64,000 nucleotides of DNA, from assembly GCF_004099695.1 (NCBI RefSeq), contig NZ_SCHL01000006.1, forward strand, positions 124,001-188,000, read 5' to 3'. Every line of letters starts with the position of its first letter. Positions within the stretch are counted from its first letter, which is position 1. The DNA is from Methanosarcina sp. MSH10X1 (GTDB taxonomy: Archaea > Halobacteriota > Methanosarcinia > Methanosarcinales > Methanosarcinaceae). Under the pieces are notes generated by a model. That model saw only the letters and a list, made by a program, of their open reading frames with translations. It searched no databases and was not told the DNA's origin. The position numbers and the translations under genes were made by a program. Positions 8,267 through 16,405 of the stretch are shown one piece after another.

Positions 8267-9559
8267 ATGGAAGACGAAGTTGGAAATAAAATACAGCCTG
8301 ATATGGGAGTTAAAAGGCAGGTCATGGAGAAAAACACGTCGGAAGATGACTTAAGTATCAGTAAAGGACTTAAAAATTCTACAGAGCCTGAAAAAGCTGC
8401 GGATTTAATGCAGAGACCTGAAGTAGATTCTGACCGTTTTTTCAAGCTTATCGACTCTTCTGTTCAGGGTTTAAGAGAGTACAGGCTGATTGTTTCCGCT
8501 CTTGAGCTCGGGGTATTTGAAGCGCTTAAAACTCCTTTATCAGCAGGGGTTCTGGCTGAAAAGCTTGGCTGCAAGCCTGCACTCATGCCCCATTTCTGTG
8601 AAGCCCTTTGCAGCCTTGGCCTGCTTGACCGGTTTGAAGAAGGAGCACTTGAGGAAGAGAGCAACATACACAGGCAGGAAAGAAATGAAAACGATGAAAA
8701 AGACGGATTCGCTCCCGAGGAAGAATATGAAGACAAACCTGAGGGCAGGGCTCAAAGTTACGGCTCAATAGATCCTGATGCCGTGTACCTGGTCTCCGAG
8801 TTAAGTGCGGCTTATCTTCTGGAGAGGTCTCCGTTCTCGCAGCAGCACTACCTTGCCGGAACGTTAAGGACTGTCGGTCTCTGGAACCGCCTCCCGGAAA
8901 TCATTAAAAACGGACCTGAGATTTTTGAGAAAGGGACCTTTTTCGGAGAAGTTGTTCAGTCTATGGCTGAGAACGCACGCTGCGGAATGCTTCAGGAGAC
9001 TGTCAAACTCGTTGCAGAAAATGTTGATCTGGAGAACATCAAAAAGCTGCTTGATCTCGGAGGAGGGCATGGGCTCTATGCAATTGCCTTTGCCAGACTG
9101 AACGAAAACCTGCAGGCCTTTGTGTTTGACCTGCTTCCTGTAACGGAAAAAACAAAGGAATTTATCGAAAAGTATGGAGCAGCGAATGTGAAGGTAATTC
9201 CGGGAGACTTTTTTAAGGACGAAATCGGGGATGGGTACGATCTTATCTTTTCTTCCTTTAACCCGGGGGGAAAAGTCCCTTCCCTTATCCCGAAGATTTC
9301 CAGAGCCTTAAATCCGGGGGGCATTTTCGTAACCCGGCAGATGCCTGATGAAAAAATGAAATCCAGTCCCCTTCTCAGCCTTGACTGGAATCTCTGGACG
9401 TTTGAAGGTGTGAAAAAAGGAGGATCGGGTTACAGTTTCGAAAACAGCGTACCTTTCAATGAATATATAGATATGCTTGGCAATTACGGGCTTGAGGTTT
9501 TTCACTCACTTGATATGAAGGAGGGATCAAGAATTGTATTTGCACGTAAAACAGGATGA
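8267..9559 (+). CDS. SAM-dependent methyltransferase, O-methyltransferase family
   Basis: A 430-residue protein. An N-terminal winged-helix dimerisation domain (about 65-125; EYRLIVSALELGVFEAL..LSAGVLAEKLG) precedes the class I methyltransferase fold with motif I LLDLGGGHGLYAIAFA near residue 263, an acidic strand end (FVFDLLPV) and the D(F)FKDEIGDGYDLIF post-motif. This is the plant/bacterial O-methyltransferase (methyltransf_2) layout used on small aromatic or corrinoid-pathway substrates; the substrate is not evident. The insert at about residues 125-165 is acidic and poorly conserved-looking. The strong AAGGAGAT site fixes the ATG. It lies 270 bases ahead of amrS on the same strand. Confidence 0.85.
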   Translation: MEDEVGNKIQPDMGVKRQVMEKNTSEDDLSISKGLKNSTEPEKAADLMQRPEVDSDRFFKLIDSSVQGLREYRLIVSALELGVFEALKTPLSAGVLAEKLGCKPALMPHFCEALCSLGLLDRFEEGALEEESNIHRQERNENDEKDGFAPEEEYEDKPEGRAQSYGSIDPDAVYLVSELSAAYLLERSPFSQQHYLAGTLRTVGLWNRLPEIIKNGPEIFEKGTFFGEVVQSMAENARCGMLQETVKLVAENVDLENIKKLLDLGGGHGLYAIAFARLNENLQAFVFDLLPVTEKTKEFIEKYGAANVKVIPGDFFKDEIGDGYDLIFSSFNPGGKVPSLIPKISRALNPGGIFVTRQMPDEKMKSSPLLSLDWNLWTFEGVKKGGSGYSFENSVPFNEYIDMLGNYGLEVFHSLDMKEGSRIVFARKTG

Positions 9560-9685
9560 AATTAGAGGGGGAAATTAGCTGCACCGAAAAATCTGATTTC
9601 GAAAATCATAATTCCTAGCCTTCAACTGGTAGATATTCCCAGAAATCAGTCAGAGGCATTACACCTCCCTGTAAAGTTTTTTTTC

Positions 9686-9820
9686 TCAATAGGCACGGTA
9701 CTGTTCCGGATCGACTGCCTCAAAAGCATTACCAGCGCAGAAAACATAATTGAGGCTTATCATTTCTTCCTGCGCGGCGGGAAAAATCTGAAACAGCAAC
9801 GTTATTATGCTGTAATACAA
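9686..9820 (-). CDS. Possible 44-residue peptide, unrecognised
   Basis: On the minus strand, starting at a TTG, the frame gives a hydrophobic N-terminus (YYSIITLLFQIFPAAQ) then EEMISLNYVFCAGNAFEAVD and PEQYRAY. The composition looks protein-like and resembles a signal peptide plus short mature part. There is no ribosome binding site and no family that I know. It would be divergent from amrS. It could equally be a remnant. Confidence 0.2.
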   Translation of the reverse strand: MYYSIITLLFQIFPAAQEEMISLNYVFCAGNAFEAVDPEQYRAY

Positions 9821-9827
9821 TTTCTAA

Positions 9828-10892
9828 ATGGGGATTGATGTGATAAAAGAAGCCATGCTCTACGAGAAAATCGGAGACAATAAAGTACACTGCAATCTCT
9901 GTGCCCAGAGTTGCAAAATTCCTCCGGGAAAAAGAGGCTTTTGCGGGGTCAGGGAGAACAGGGACGGAGAATTATATACTCTTATTTACGGAACAGTCTC
10001 AAGCGAGGCAGTTGACCCAATAGAGAAGAAGCCGCTTTATCATTTTCATCCGGGATCTTATGTTTATTCAGTCGGGTCAATAGGATGCAATTTCCGCTGC
10101 AAGCACTGCCAGAACTGGGCGATTTCCCAGGCCTGCCTGGAAGATGCATACACAATGGATATCTCTCCTGAGGAACTAATTGAAAGAGCGCTCCTCTCAC
10201 GCTCAGGCTCAATTGCCTGGACATACAACGAGCCCACAATCTGGCACGAATACACCTACGACTGTGCTAAAATGGCAAAGGATGCAGGGCTTGCAACGAT
10301 TTATGTGACAAACGGATATATGACACCCGATGCCCTAAGGCATATTGCGCCCTATCTGGACGCCGCCAATATTGATATCAAGGCATTCAATGAAAAGTTT
10401 TATCATGATGTCGCCAGCGCAAAGCTGGCTCCTGTGCTTGAGGCTTCTGCCCTTGCAAAAGAACTCGGGATCCATGTAGAGATTACAACCCTTATTATTC
10501 CTGGTGTAAACGATTCCCTTGATGAGCTCAGGGAACTCTCAAAATGGGTCTACAAAAAGCTGGGGCCTGAGACTCCCCTTCACTTCACGCGCTTCCATCC
10601 CCAGTACAAAATGCAGAACCTCTCCCCGACACCTGTTAAAACTATGCAGGATGCCTGTAAAATCGCAACCGAGGAAGGGCTGAAATATGTATATATGGGC
10701 AATGTTCCCGGCAGCGAGAAAAACAATACTTTCTGCCCGAACTGCGGGAAAATGCTGATCACGCGCGGCTATTTCGAGATCGAAAAGTATGAAATCACAC
10801 CTGAGAAAACCTGCCCGAAATGCGGGGAACATATTCCGATAATAGGTGAGTTTACCGGTTCAAAAGAAGCACCAAACGAATACGAATACTGA
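9828..10892 (+). CDS. amrS: AmmeMemoRadiSam system radical SAM enzyme
   Basis: A 354-residue radical SAM protein. An N-terminal Cys cluster (CNLCAQSCKIPPGKRGFCGVR) precedes the radical SAM cluster CNFRCKHCQNW (C87, C91, C94). The barrel continues with WTYNEPTIW, VTNGYMTPDAL and DIKAFNEKFY. A C-terminal zinc-ribbon-like extension (CPNCGK ... CPKCGEH, near residues 304-335) follows. AmrS is the radical SAM member of the AmmeMemoRadiSam trio (AMMECR1, Memo, AmrS), whose exact reaction is unsettled; neither partner gene is in this window. The ATG at 9828 lacks a good ribosome binding site; a GTG at 9840 is an alternative preceded by GGGGAT. Confidence 0.93.
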   Translation: MGIDVIKEAMLYEKIGDNKVHCNLCAQSCKIPPGKRGFCGVRENRDGELYTLIYGTVSSEAVDPIEKKPLYHFHPGSYVYSVGSIGCNFRCKHCQNWAISQACLEDAYTMDISPEELIERALLSRSGSIAWTYNEPTIWHEYTYDCAKMAKDAGLATIYVTNGYMTPDALRHIAPYLDAANIDIKAFNEKFYHDVASAKLAPVLEASALAKELGIHVEITTLIIPGVNDSLDELRELSKWVYKKLGPETPLHFTRFHPQYKMQNLSPTPVKTMQDACKIATEEGLKYVYMGNVPGSEKNNTFCPNCGKMLITRGYFEIEKYEITPEKTCPKCGEHIPIIGEFTGSKEAPNEYEY

Positions 10893-10987
10893 CCCCGGAG
10901 TATAAAGAGCCAGAGCAGGAAAATATAGAAAAAGATTTATCTTTCAAAAAATTAGTGCCCGGTTTCAGGAAAGTAATTTTTATTTTT

Positions 10988-11509
10988 TCAGAAAAGAAAT
11001 CTTCCGTATCCTTCCTGAAAAATCTTCATAATTCCTGCCCGCAGGGAAGGCGTATATTTTTGAGGTTCGGTTTTAACGGCCCTGTGCAGTTCCTCCAGTT
11101 CTATCCATTCTACATAAACGGCTTCTTCCGGATCAAACCGGACTGAATTTGCAAGTTTTTTCGAACACCTGGCTGAAAATACTGTGTGGAAGGCACCTTT
11201 GCTTTCGAAGATACAGGGAATTTTAAATAGTGTCCTGAAAGGAACCGATATTCCTATCTCTTCAAGCATTTCCCGCTTCATGCAGGCTTCATAAGACTCA
11301 TCCGCTACAGTACCGCTTACCGAATATGTATATCGGTCCGGATACCAGCGCTTTTGAGGCGACCTCTTCTGGATAAGCATTTTATTTTCAGGGTTGAGCA
11401 GGATAAGCTGAGCAGCCCTGTGGATATGCTTTCCTGAATAAAACTCCTCTCGCTCGCGCAGCCCGAGAAAATTATCGTTTTTATCGACTTCGGTGATCAG
11501 CTCTACCAC
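10988..11509 (-). CDS. Nudix hydrolase (isopentenyl-diphosphate-isomerase-like group)
   Basis: About 173 residues. The family Nudix helix is visible as SGTVADESYEACMKREMLEEIGI, retaining the REMLEEIG metal-binding glutamates, although the first glycine is one residue out of register with the canonical motif. The surroundings (VDKNDNFLGLREREEFYSG..IHRAAQLILLN) resemble the YfcD/IDI branch acting on nucleoside or isoprenoid diphosphates. An ATG at 11539 exists, but GGGAGG lies 6 bases ahead of GTG 11509, which I take as the start. It converges on amrS. Confidence 0.85.
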   Translation of the reverse strand: MVELITEVDKNDNFLGLREREEFYSGKHIHRAAQLILLNPENKMLIQKRSPQKRWYPDRYTYSVSGTVADESYEACMKREMLEEIGISVPFRTLFKIPCIFESKGAFHTVFSARCSKKLANSVRFDPEEAVYVEWIELEELHRAVKTEPQKYTPSLRAGIMKIFQEGYGRFLF

Positions 11510-11668
11510 AAAAAGCCTCCCTGATGGACATCTTACCATCCGGATACGGTTAAGAATAAAAAGTAAGAGTTTCGGTTAAAATAAAATTAAAAATGATGGG
11601 CTTCAATAAAGGTAAACCTGAATTAAATGCCTTGAAAAGCAGGGAAAAGCTCACTTTTCAGGGACTTT

Positions 11669-11974
11669 TCAGGGTTCGGAGACTTCTTTCGGCCTTTCTG
11701 TGGATTTCTGGATCTCATCCAGAAGCTGTTCGTCGGTTTTACCTCTTATCTCAATCCCAAGTTTCTGTGCGGTTTCCTGTACCTTGCTCTTCGGCGCTGC
11801 GGGTTCCTTCAGAGATTTTTCAAATTCCTTCAGGTTTAGCTCCGATTCTTTCTGGGCTTTTTTAAATTCTCCCATTGAACTTCCCATGGACCGGGCAAGT
11901 TCAGGAAGTTTGGCTGCCCCGAAAAGGAGTACAATTACTCCGAAAATCATTAAGAGTTCATTTGTGCCTATCAT
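11669..11974 (-). CDS. tatA: TatA-family twin-arginine translocase subunit
   Basis: 101 residues with the TatA plan: a short N-terminal membrane helix (IGTNELLMIFGVIVLLFG), the FG..KLPELARSMG hinge, an amphipathic helix (SSMGEFKKAQKESE) and a charged tail. It forms the pore-like oligomer of the Tat system, which exports folded proteins. The ribosome binding site GAGGT is 6 bases before the ATG. It follows a second TatA-like gene and tatC on the same strand. It could serve as TatA or TatB-like partner. Confidence 0.92.
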   Translation of the reverse strand: MIGTNELLMIFGVIVLLFGAAKLPELARSMGSSMGEFKKAQKESELNLKEFEKSLKEPAAPKSKVQETAQKLGIEIRGKTDEQLLDEIQKSTERPKEVSEP

Positions 11975-12212
11975 TGGCTTGACCTCAATATCGTTTTCTT
12001 AAATAAATATAATCAATTCAGCAGGTGATAATGATGTGAGAACTGTAAATATCGCTAAGTTAAGCTAAGATTTTTTATGATATATAAAGTTTCTATTTTT
12101 AGTTATTATTTTGGATATTTTATATATTTAACTCTTTTTATTTTGTTTTTCCTCTCAGTCTATAGCCTCCACCTCTGACCGTCCCCTTTTATCCTGGCTC
12201 TGTCCCGGTATT

Positions 12213-12593
12213 TCAGTTTTTCCGGGGCTCTTCCTGTCCGGAGATGGTTTTCCCGGTTTCCTGCTTATTTTCCAGACTCGCTTCGGGTTTTGAATCCGCA
12301 CTGTTGTTTAAATCGGTATCGGCTTTTAAACCCTTATCGGTATTTATTTCTTTACTGCTACCCGCAGTATCTTTCTGTTCTTTCTCTTTCTCTTTTTCCC
12401 CGGAAGTAGCCGTATTTGCGGCCTTTCGGGTATAGGCGTCGAATTGATTGAGTTCAAGCTCAGCAGCGCGCTGTGCCTTTTTAAATTCCCCCATTGCACC
12501 TCCCAGAGACCGTGCAAGTTCAGGAAGCTTCTGGGGCCCAAAGAGGAAGAGAGCAGCAACGATGATTGCTATCAATTCTGCTGTACCTATCAT
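12213..12593 (-). CDS. Second TatA/TatB-family subunit
   Basis: 126 residues: membrane helix IGTAELIAIIVAALFLFGPQ, hinge KLPELARSLGG, amphipathic helix MGEFKKAQRAAELELNQF, then a long low-complexity polar tail of about 75 residues (K/E/S/T/D rich). The longer tail and the acidic amphipathic helix recall TatB-like division of labour, but archaeal TatB is not separable by sequence alone. No ribosome binding site is visible. It lies 132 bases after tatC and 238 bases before tatA, probably in the same transcript. Confidence 0.9.
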   Translation of the reverse strand: MIGTAELIAIIVAALFLFGPQKLPELARSLGGAMGEFKKAQRAAELELNQFDAYTRKAANTATSGEKEKEKEQKDTAGSSKEINTDKGLKADTDLNNSADSKPEASLENKQETGKTISGQEEPRKN

Positions 12594-12725
12594 TGCTGGT
12601 TATTATCAACAATCAAATATAAAAGTTCTTGTAAAAAGATCAGGGGACTGGCTTAATTTTAAGATTCCTTTGAATAACCTATCTTTTAAAGAAAAGAAGC
12701 AGGAACTAAATAGACGTGCCTGTTC

Positions 12726-13508
12726 TTAGAATAGCCGGACCACCAGCAGGCTGAACTCAAACAGGAATCCCAGTAATAGCGCTACAACCATCTGAGCGAT
12801 GAAAGTGGGATCAGGGGAAAGGAATAATGAAACTGCAAGAATTGCACTGTAGACCAGCATTCTCTGCTTTTTCAGGGTCTGGTACTCTACAAGCCCCATC
12901 TTCACGGCAAAGACCACAAGCAGAGGAAGCTGGAACACAATTCCGAAACCTGCCAGAATTGTGGTCACGGCTGAGAGAGTGTTCTGGACTGAAAGCTGCG
13001 CTGTAGCCATATCGCCCGAGTAAAGGAGGATGTATTTAAACATCACAGGCAGGACGACAAAGAAACCCAGAGCCGTTCCGAAGAGGAAAAGCAGGAAAGA
13101 TGCCGGAATAACTTTGAGGAAAAACCGCTTCTCATGCGGATAAAGCCCTTTGCCTGCAAACCTGTAAAGCTGGTAAAAGAGCTGCGGAATCGAGATCGCA
13201 AGGGCAAAGACCAGGCAGAGCTTGAGGCGGGCAAAGGTCCATTCAAGGGGCGAGTATGCTGTCATGTAAAGATCAGCACTTATAAATTCCTTCCAGATAA
13301 TCAGCATCCCTTTTGCCGAAAATGGGAAAGCGAGAATTATTCCCAGGAAGAGCCAGATTAAAACGATTGCCAGCCGGTTCCTCAGCTCAAACAGGTGAGC
13401 CGTAATGGGTTCTTCCATATCTCCCGGGACGCCGGAAGTATACGTATTCATTCCCGATGTTTTTCCGGTAGAGGCTGTTGTTCCATTGCCTGTGTGCTGT
13501 GAGTCCAT
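12726..13508 (-). CDS. tatC: Twin-arginine translocase receptor TatC (copy 1)
   Basis: 260 residues with six membrane helices. The signature HLFELRNRL (near residue 40), PLEWTFARLKL, YRFAGKGLYPHEKRFF and FFVVLPVMFKYILLY place it in the TatC family, the receptor for twin-arginine signal peptides. Both cytoplasmic glutamates that contact the signal peptide in E. coli TatC (in HLxEL and in the HE(K/R)R loop) are present. The family glutamate in the fourth helix (FGVSFEVPV in E. coli) is glutamine here (FGIVFQLPL). The N-terminus is unusually long and Ser/Thr/Gly rich; MEEPITAHLF at residue 31 is a possible alternative start. Confidence 0.93.
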   Translation of the reverse strand: MDSQHTGNGTTASTGKTSGMNTYTSGVPGDMEEPITAHLFELRNRLAIVLIWLFLGIILAFPFSAKGMLIIWKEFISADLYMTAYSPLEWTFARLKLCLVFALAISIPQLFYQLYRFAGKGLYPHEKRFFLKVIPASFLLFLFGTALGFFVVLPVMFKYILLYSGDMATAQLSVQNTLSAVTTILAGFGIVFQLPLLVVFAVKMGLVEYQTLKKQRMLVYSAILAVSLFLSPDPTFIAQMVVALLLGFLFEFSLLVVRLF

Positions 13509-14516
13509 TTTTTCCGCTCTTAAATGTACCTGGATAAATATATTAATATCGGAACATAATATTAAATCTGAATCTGCAACCCATCCGCAGGATTCCGATT
13601 CGCCGTTGCAGGAGAACTTCGGAGTGCAACTTATGATTCCTTTTCACAATATCTTTCTACTATATATTTGCATACCTGATAGCCGATATACCTGAGAGGG
13701 CATATCTGAAGTTATCACCTGGGGTTATTATAATGGAAACACTTAAAATGATTAATATAGCTGGATTAAGATAATTTATTAATCAGATTATGGAAATTAA
13801 TATAACTCAATTAAGATAATTTATTAAATATAGTTATCGGAATTAATATAACTTAGTTGAGAAGTTTGTTTAATATAGTTGTGGTAATTACTATAACCCA
13901 ATTAAGATATTAGTACAATCACCCGATTAAGATATTAGTAGAATCTGATAAGGTGTGAGACCTGATTAAGATAATTGACACAATCTGATAAGCTGTGTGA
14001 TTTGATTAAGATAATTGACACAATCTGATAAGCTGTGTGATTTGATTAAGATAATTGATATAATCTGATAAGGTGTGCGACTTAATTAAGATAATTGATA
14101 TAATCTGATGAATTGTATGACTTGACCAGGATAGTTAATAGAATCTGAAGCATTGATAACTTGATTAGATAGTTAATATAAATATTAATATAATATACTT
14201 ATTATAATTAATATAACCTATTAGGGTAAATGCATCTCCCGGTTTCCGGCACCTGGACCCCACTGTTTCAGGACTTGAACTTTGTGGCTTCCGCTACCCG
14301 AATTTCCCCTTAAAGGCTGATAATTTCAGGAAATATTTCAAGGATTCCATGAAAAGAGCCGGACAAATCCAAAACGAAAAAACAAAATAGGTAAAAGAAA
14401 GTTGATGCTAGAAGTCACTGCAGCGAATAGGGCTCCCTGATCTCCTGGCAATGAATAAAAAAGACCCTTAAATTGGATGAAGAACTTTCTTTTGCTTTTC
14501 CGGATAGGTACTCCAT
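13509..14516. other. Intergenic region between divergent tatC genes
   Basis: About 1 kb, AT-rich. Apart from the tandem arrays at 13751-14190 it holds no gene that I can support. AGGTACTCC at 14506-14514 lies ahead of the second tatC start. Confidence 0.6.
13751..14190. repeat. Two-register tandem array (about 46-nt then 40-nt units)
   Basis: From 13751 about three degenerate units of 45-47 nt begin ATTAATATA. From 13925 units of 39-40 nt begin GATTAAGATAATTGA; copies start near 13925, 13964, 14004, 14044, 14084, 14124 and 14163. The units at 13964 and 14004 are identical over 40 nt. Each 40-nt unit holds ACACA ... TGTGT arms, a small inverted repeat. The block ends about 330 bases before tatC copy 2. 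No unique spacers, so it is not CRISPR. Confidence 0.9.
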
Positions 14517-15302
14517 ATGTCTGAAGCCATTGAAAATCTCAGTGTAATCCTGCTGACCCTGCGAAATAAGCTACTTGTGATTGCAGGGGTCCTTATCACA
14601 GGTATAATTCTCTCATTTCAGTTTACCGGACCCCTGATAGAGAGAATGAAAGAAGATCTCCTCCCCGAGGGTGCAAAACTTATTTACATTTCCCCTCTGG
14701 AGGTAATGATGCTGCAGCTTAAGCTCTCGGTCATTATCGGGCTGCTCATTACTCTGCCTCTTATTGCATTCTATACTTACAGAGCCGTTTCGAGGCGGTA
14801 TTCAATTCAGGTTCCGGTCTCGATCGGAAAAGGCCAGTTTGTTGTACTGGGCATAGGTGCAGTCATCATGTTTATCCTCGGGGTTTCATACGCCTATTTC
14901 CTCATGCTGCCCCTCTTCCTCAAGTACCTTTATATGGATGCAGCTGGCTCAGGGGTGACTGCAACTTACTCGATTTTCAAGTTTATCTCGTTCGTAGCCT
15001 CAGGCACGGCAATGTTCGGTCTGGTATTCGAACTTCCGATAATACTTACCTTCCTGACCCGAAACGGATTTGTAAAATACAGGACCCTTGTGACCTACAG
15101 AAGACATCTTTATGTCCTCATAATGATTATTGCAGCTACCATAACTCCAGGAGCGGACGTACTGAGCCAGATAATGCTTGCTGTGCCCATGGTAGTTTTC
15201 TTTGAGATAAGCCTGGTTATTGTCAGGATACTGGGGGTAAAGAATAGCGTTCCCAAGCCCGACCCGTCAGCATCTGCATTAGGAATTACGAGAAAAAATT
15301 AA
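14517..15302 (+). CDS. tatC: TatC family protein (copy 2), atypical
   Basis: 261 residues, six membrane helices, clearly TatC-like: IYISPLEVMMLQLKL, FLMLPLFLKYLY, FGLVFELPIILTFL, TPGADVLSQIMLAVPM. The two cytoplasmic glutamates of the receptor are absent: the first motif reads LLTLRNKLL instead of HLxELRxRL, and the first cytoplasmic loop (TYRAVSRRYSIQ) has no HExR glutamate. The helix-4 glutamate (FELP) is present. It may therefore be a structural partner of copy 1 rather than an independent signal-peptide receptor (inference). AGGT 11 bases ahead supports the ATG. It is divergent from the main tat operon. Confidence 0.88.
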   Translation: MSEAIENLSVILLTLRNKLLVIAGVLITGIILSFQFTGPLIERMKEDLLPEGAKLIYISPLEVMMLQLKLSVIIGLLITLPLIAFYTYRAVSRRYSIQVPVSIGKGQFVVLGIGAVIMFILGVSYAYFLMLPLFLKYLYMDAAGSGVTATYSIFKFISFVASGTAMFGLVFELPIILTFLTRNGFVKYRTLVTYRRHLYVLIMIIAATITPGADVLSQIMLAVPMVVFFEISLVIVRILGVKNSVPKPDPSASALGITRKN

Positions 15303-15764
15303 AAGAAATGAAGAGCTGAAAATAAGAAGAGTTCAGGAATAGAAAGAAGAGCTCAAGCGTGAAAGAAAAATAAAAAGCGGAATACAGTAATTCAAGAGAT
15401 TAAAGCGCAAAAAAGATGTTAAGAGATTATAAGGGAAAAACCGTTCTCTCAAAGCTGTAAAAAAGAAACAGTGCCTTCAGGGAGATGGCGGATGAGAAGC
15501 ACAGGCGTGTTTGGGGGTGATGTGATGATAATCGAGAAAGCAATCCAAACACGCCTCTTACTGTTCTTTTTCCGCACTCGCCTATCAGTTCATATTCTGT
15601 TTTGACAGGATTTAAGGTTATCGAAATTACTTTTATAAAATAATTTTTTGGCAGTATTGTTAATTATGATTTAGAAAATGCCAACTGCCAGAAGCCCATG
15701 TCCTGAAATTCCTTTCAACAGGATCAAAAAGTCTTATTTAACCTAATTTCCTATCCTGGGAGCT
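15303..15764. other. Intergenic, A-rich, with one long inverted repeat
   Basis: Purine-rich, no gene supported. The notable element is the inverted repeat at 15503-15556. Confidence 0.5.
15503..15556. other. Perfect 12-bp inverted repeat with 30-nt loop
   Basis: AGGCGTGTTTGG (15503-15514) pairs with CCAAACACGCCT (15545-15556). It is followed by CTTACTGTTCTTTTTCC, a modest T-run, so it could terminate tatC copy 2 transcription or be part of a small RNA. Confidence 0.6.
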
Positions 15765-16156
15765 ATGGAGCCTCAGCATATAAAGGCAGATCTTCAGGTG
15801 ATTGCCTCATCCGTCGTCTACGGGTTTTCAGGAATTTTTTTCATGCACGTGAAAAATGACGGCAGGATCTGTTGTATTTTTCCAGCTTCTTTCCGGGCTG
15901 TTCGCGCTTGCAGGTTATCTGGCAATTCCGGGGAGGCTGTAAGGAATTAGATTCCAGGGAAAAAAGAAAATCTTTATGCTGCCTGGAGCATGGCAGGCAG
16001 GTATAATGTCTCTTATTATACGGCTGTGAGCCTTACAAATGCCTTGATATCCGTACTTCTGCTTTATACGGCTCCTTTTTATGTTTTATTGCTCGCCCCC
16101 ATCTTCCGGAAAGAAAATATAGCAGAAACAATGGTTGCGTTCGAAGTTCTGAGATA
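15765..16156 (+). pseudogene. EamA/DMT-family transporter fragment, frameshifted
   Basis: Three reading frames in succession give pieces of one EamA (drug/metabolite transporter) domain: HIKADLQVIASSVVYGFSG; then MTAGSVVFFQLLSGLFALAGYLAI with an in-frame TAA soon after; then YYTAVSLTNALISVLLLYTA followed by PFYVLLLAPIFRKE. These match the family order of first helix, A.(S/T)xxFFR helix, and the A.sltnAsia.LLytaPf segment. At least two frameshifts and stops, and no C-terminal half. It is a decayed transporter gene. Confidence 0.75.
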
Positions 16157-16405
16157 AGTAATCGTAACATAGAGAAAAACTCTAATAGTAGGGAAATAGT
16201 TTTCAGATATAACAAGGAAAATATTCTTAAAAGTATTATTCTTAAATATGTTATTATCAAAGGAGATATCCCTGATCCGGGTTGTATTTTCCTCCTTTCT
16301 AAGCTCTATGTCCGGCGAAACAGAATAAAATTTATTTTAGATACTCTGCATCTTATTAATCGTAAATTTATTTTATTGATTATTTGAAAATAGCCTGGTA
16401 TTCTT

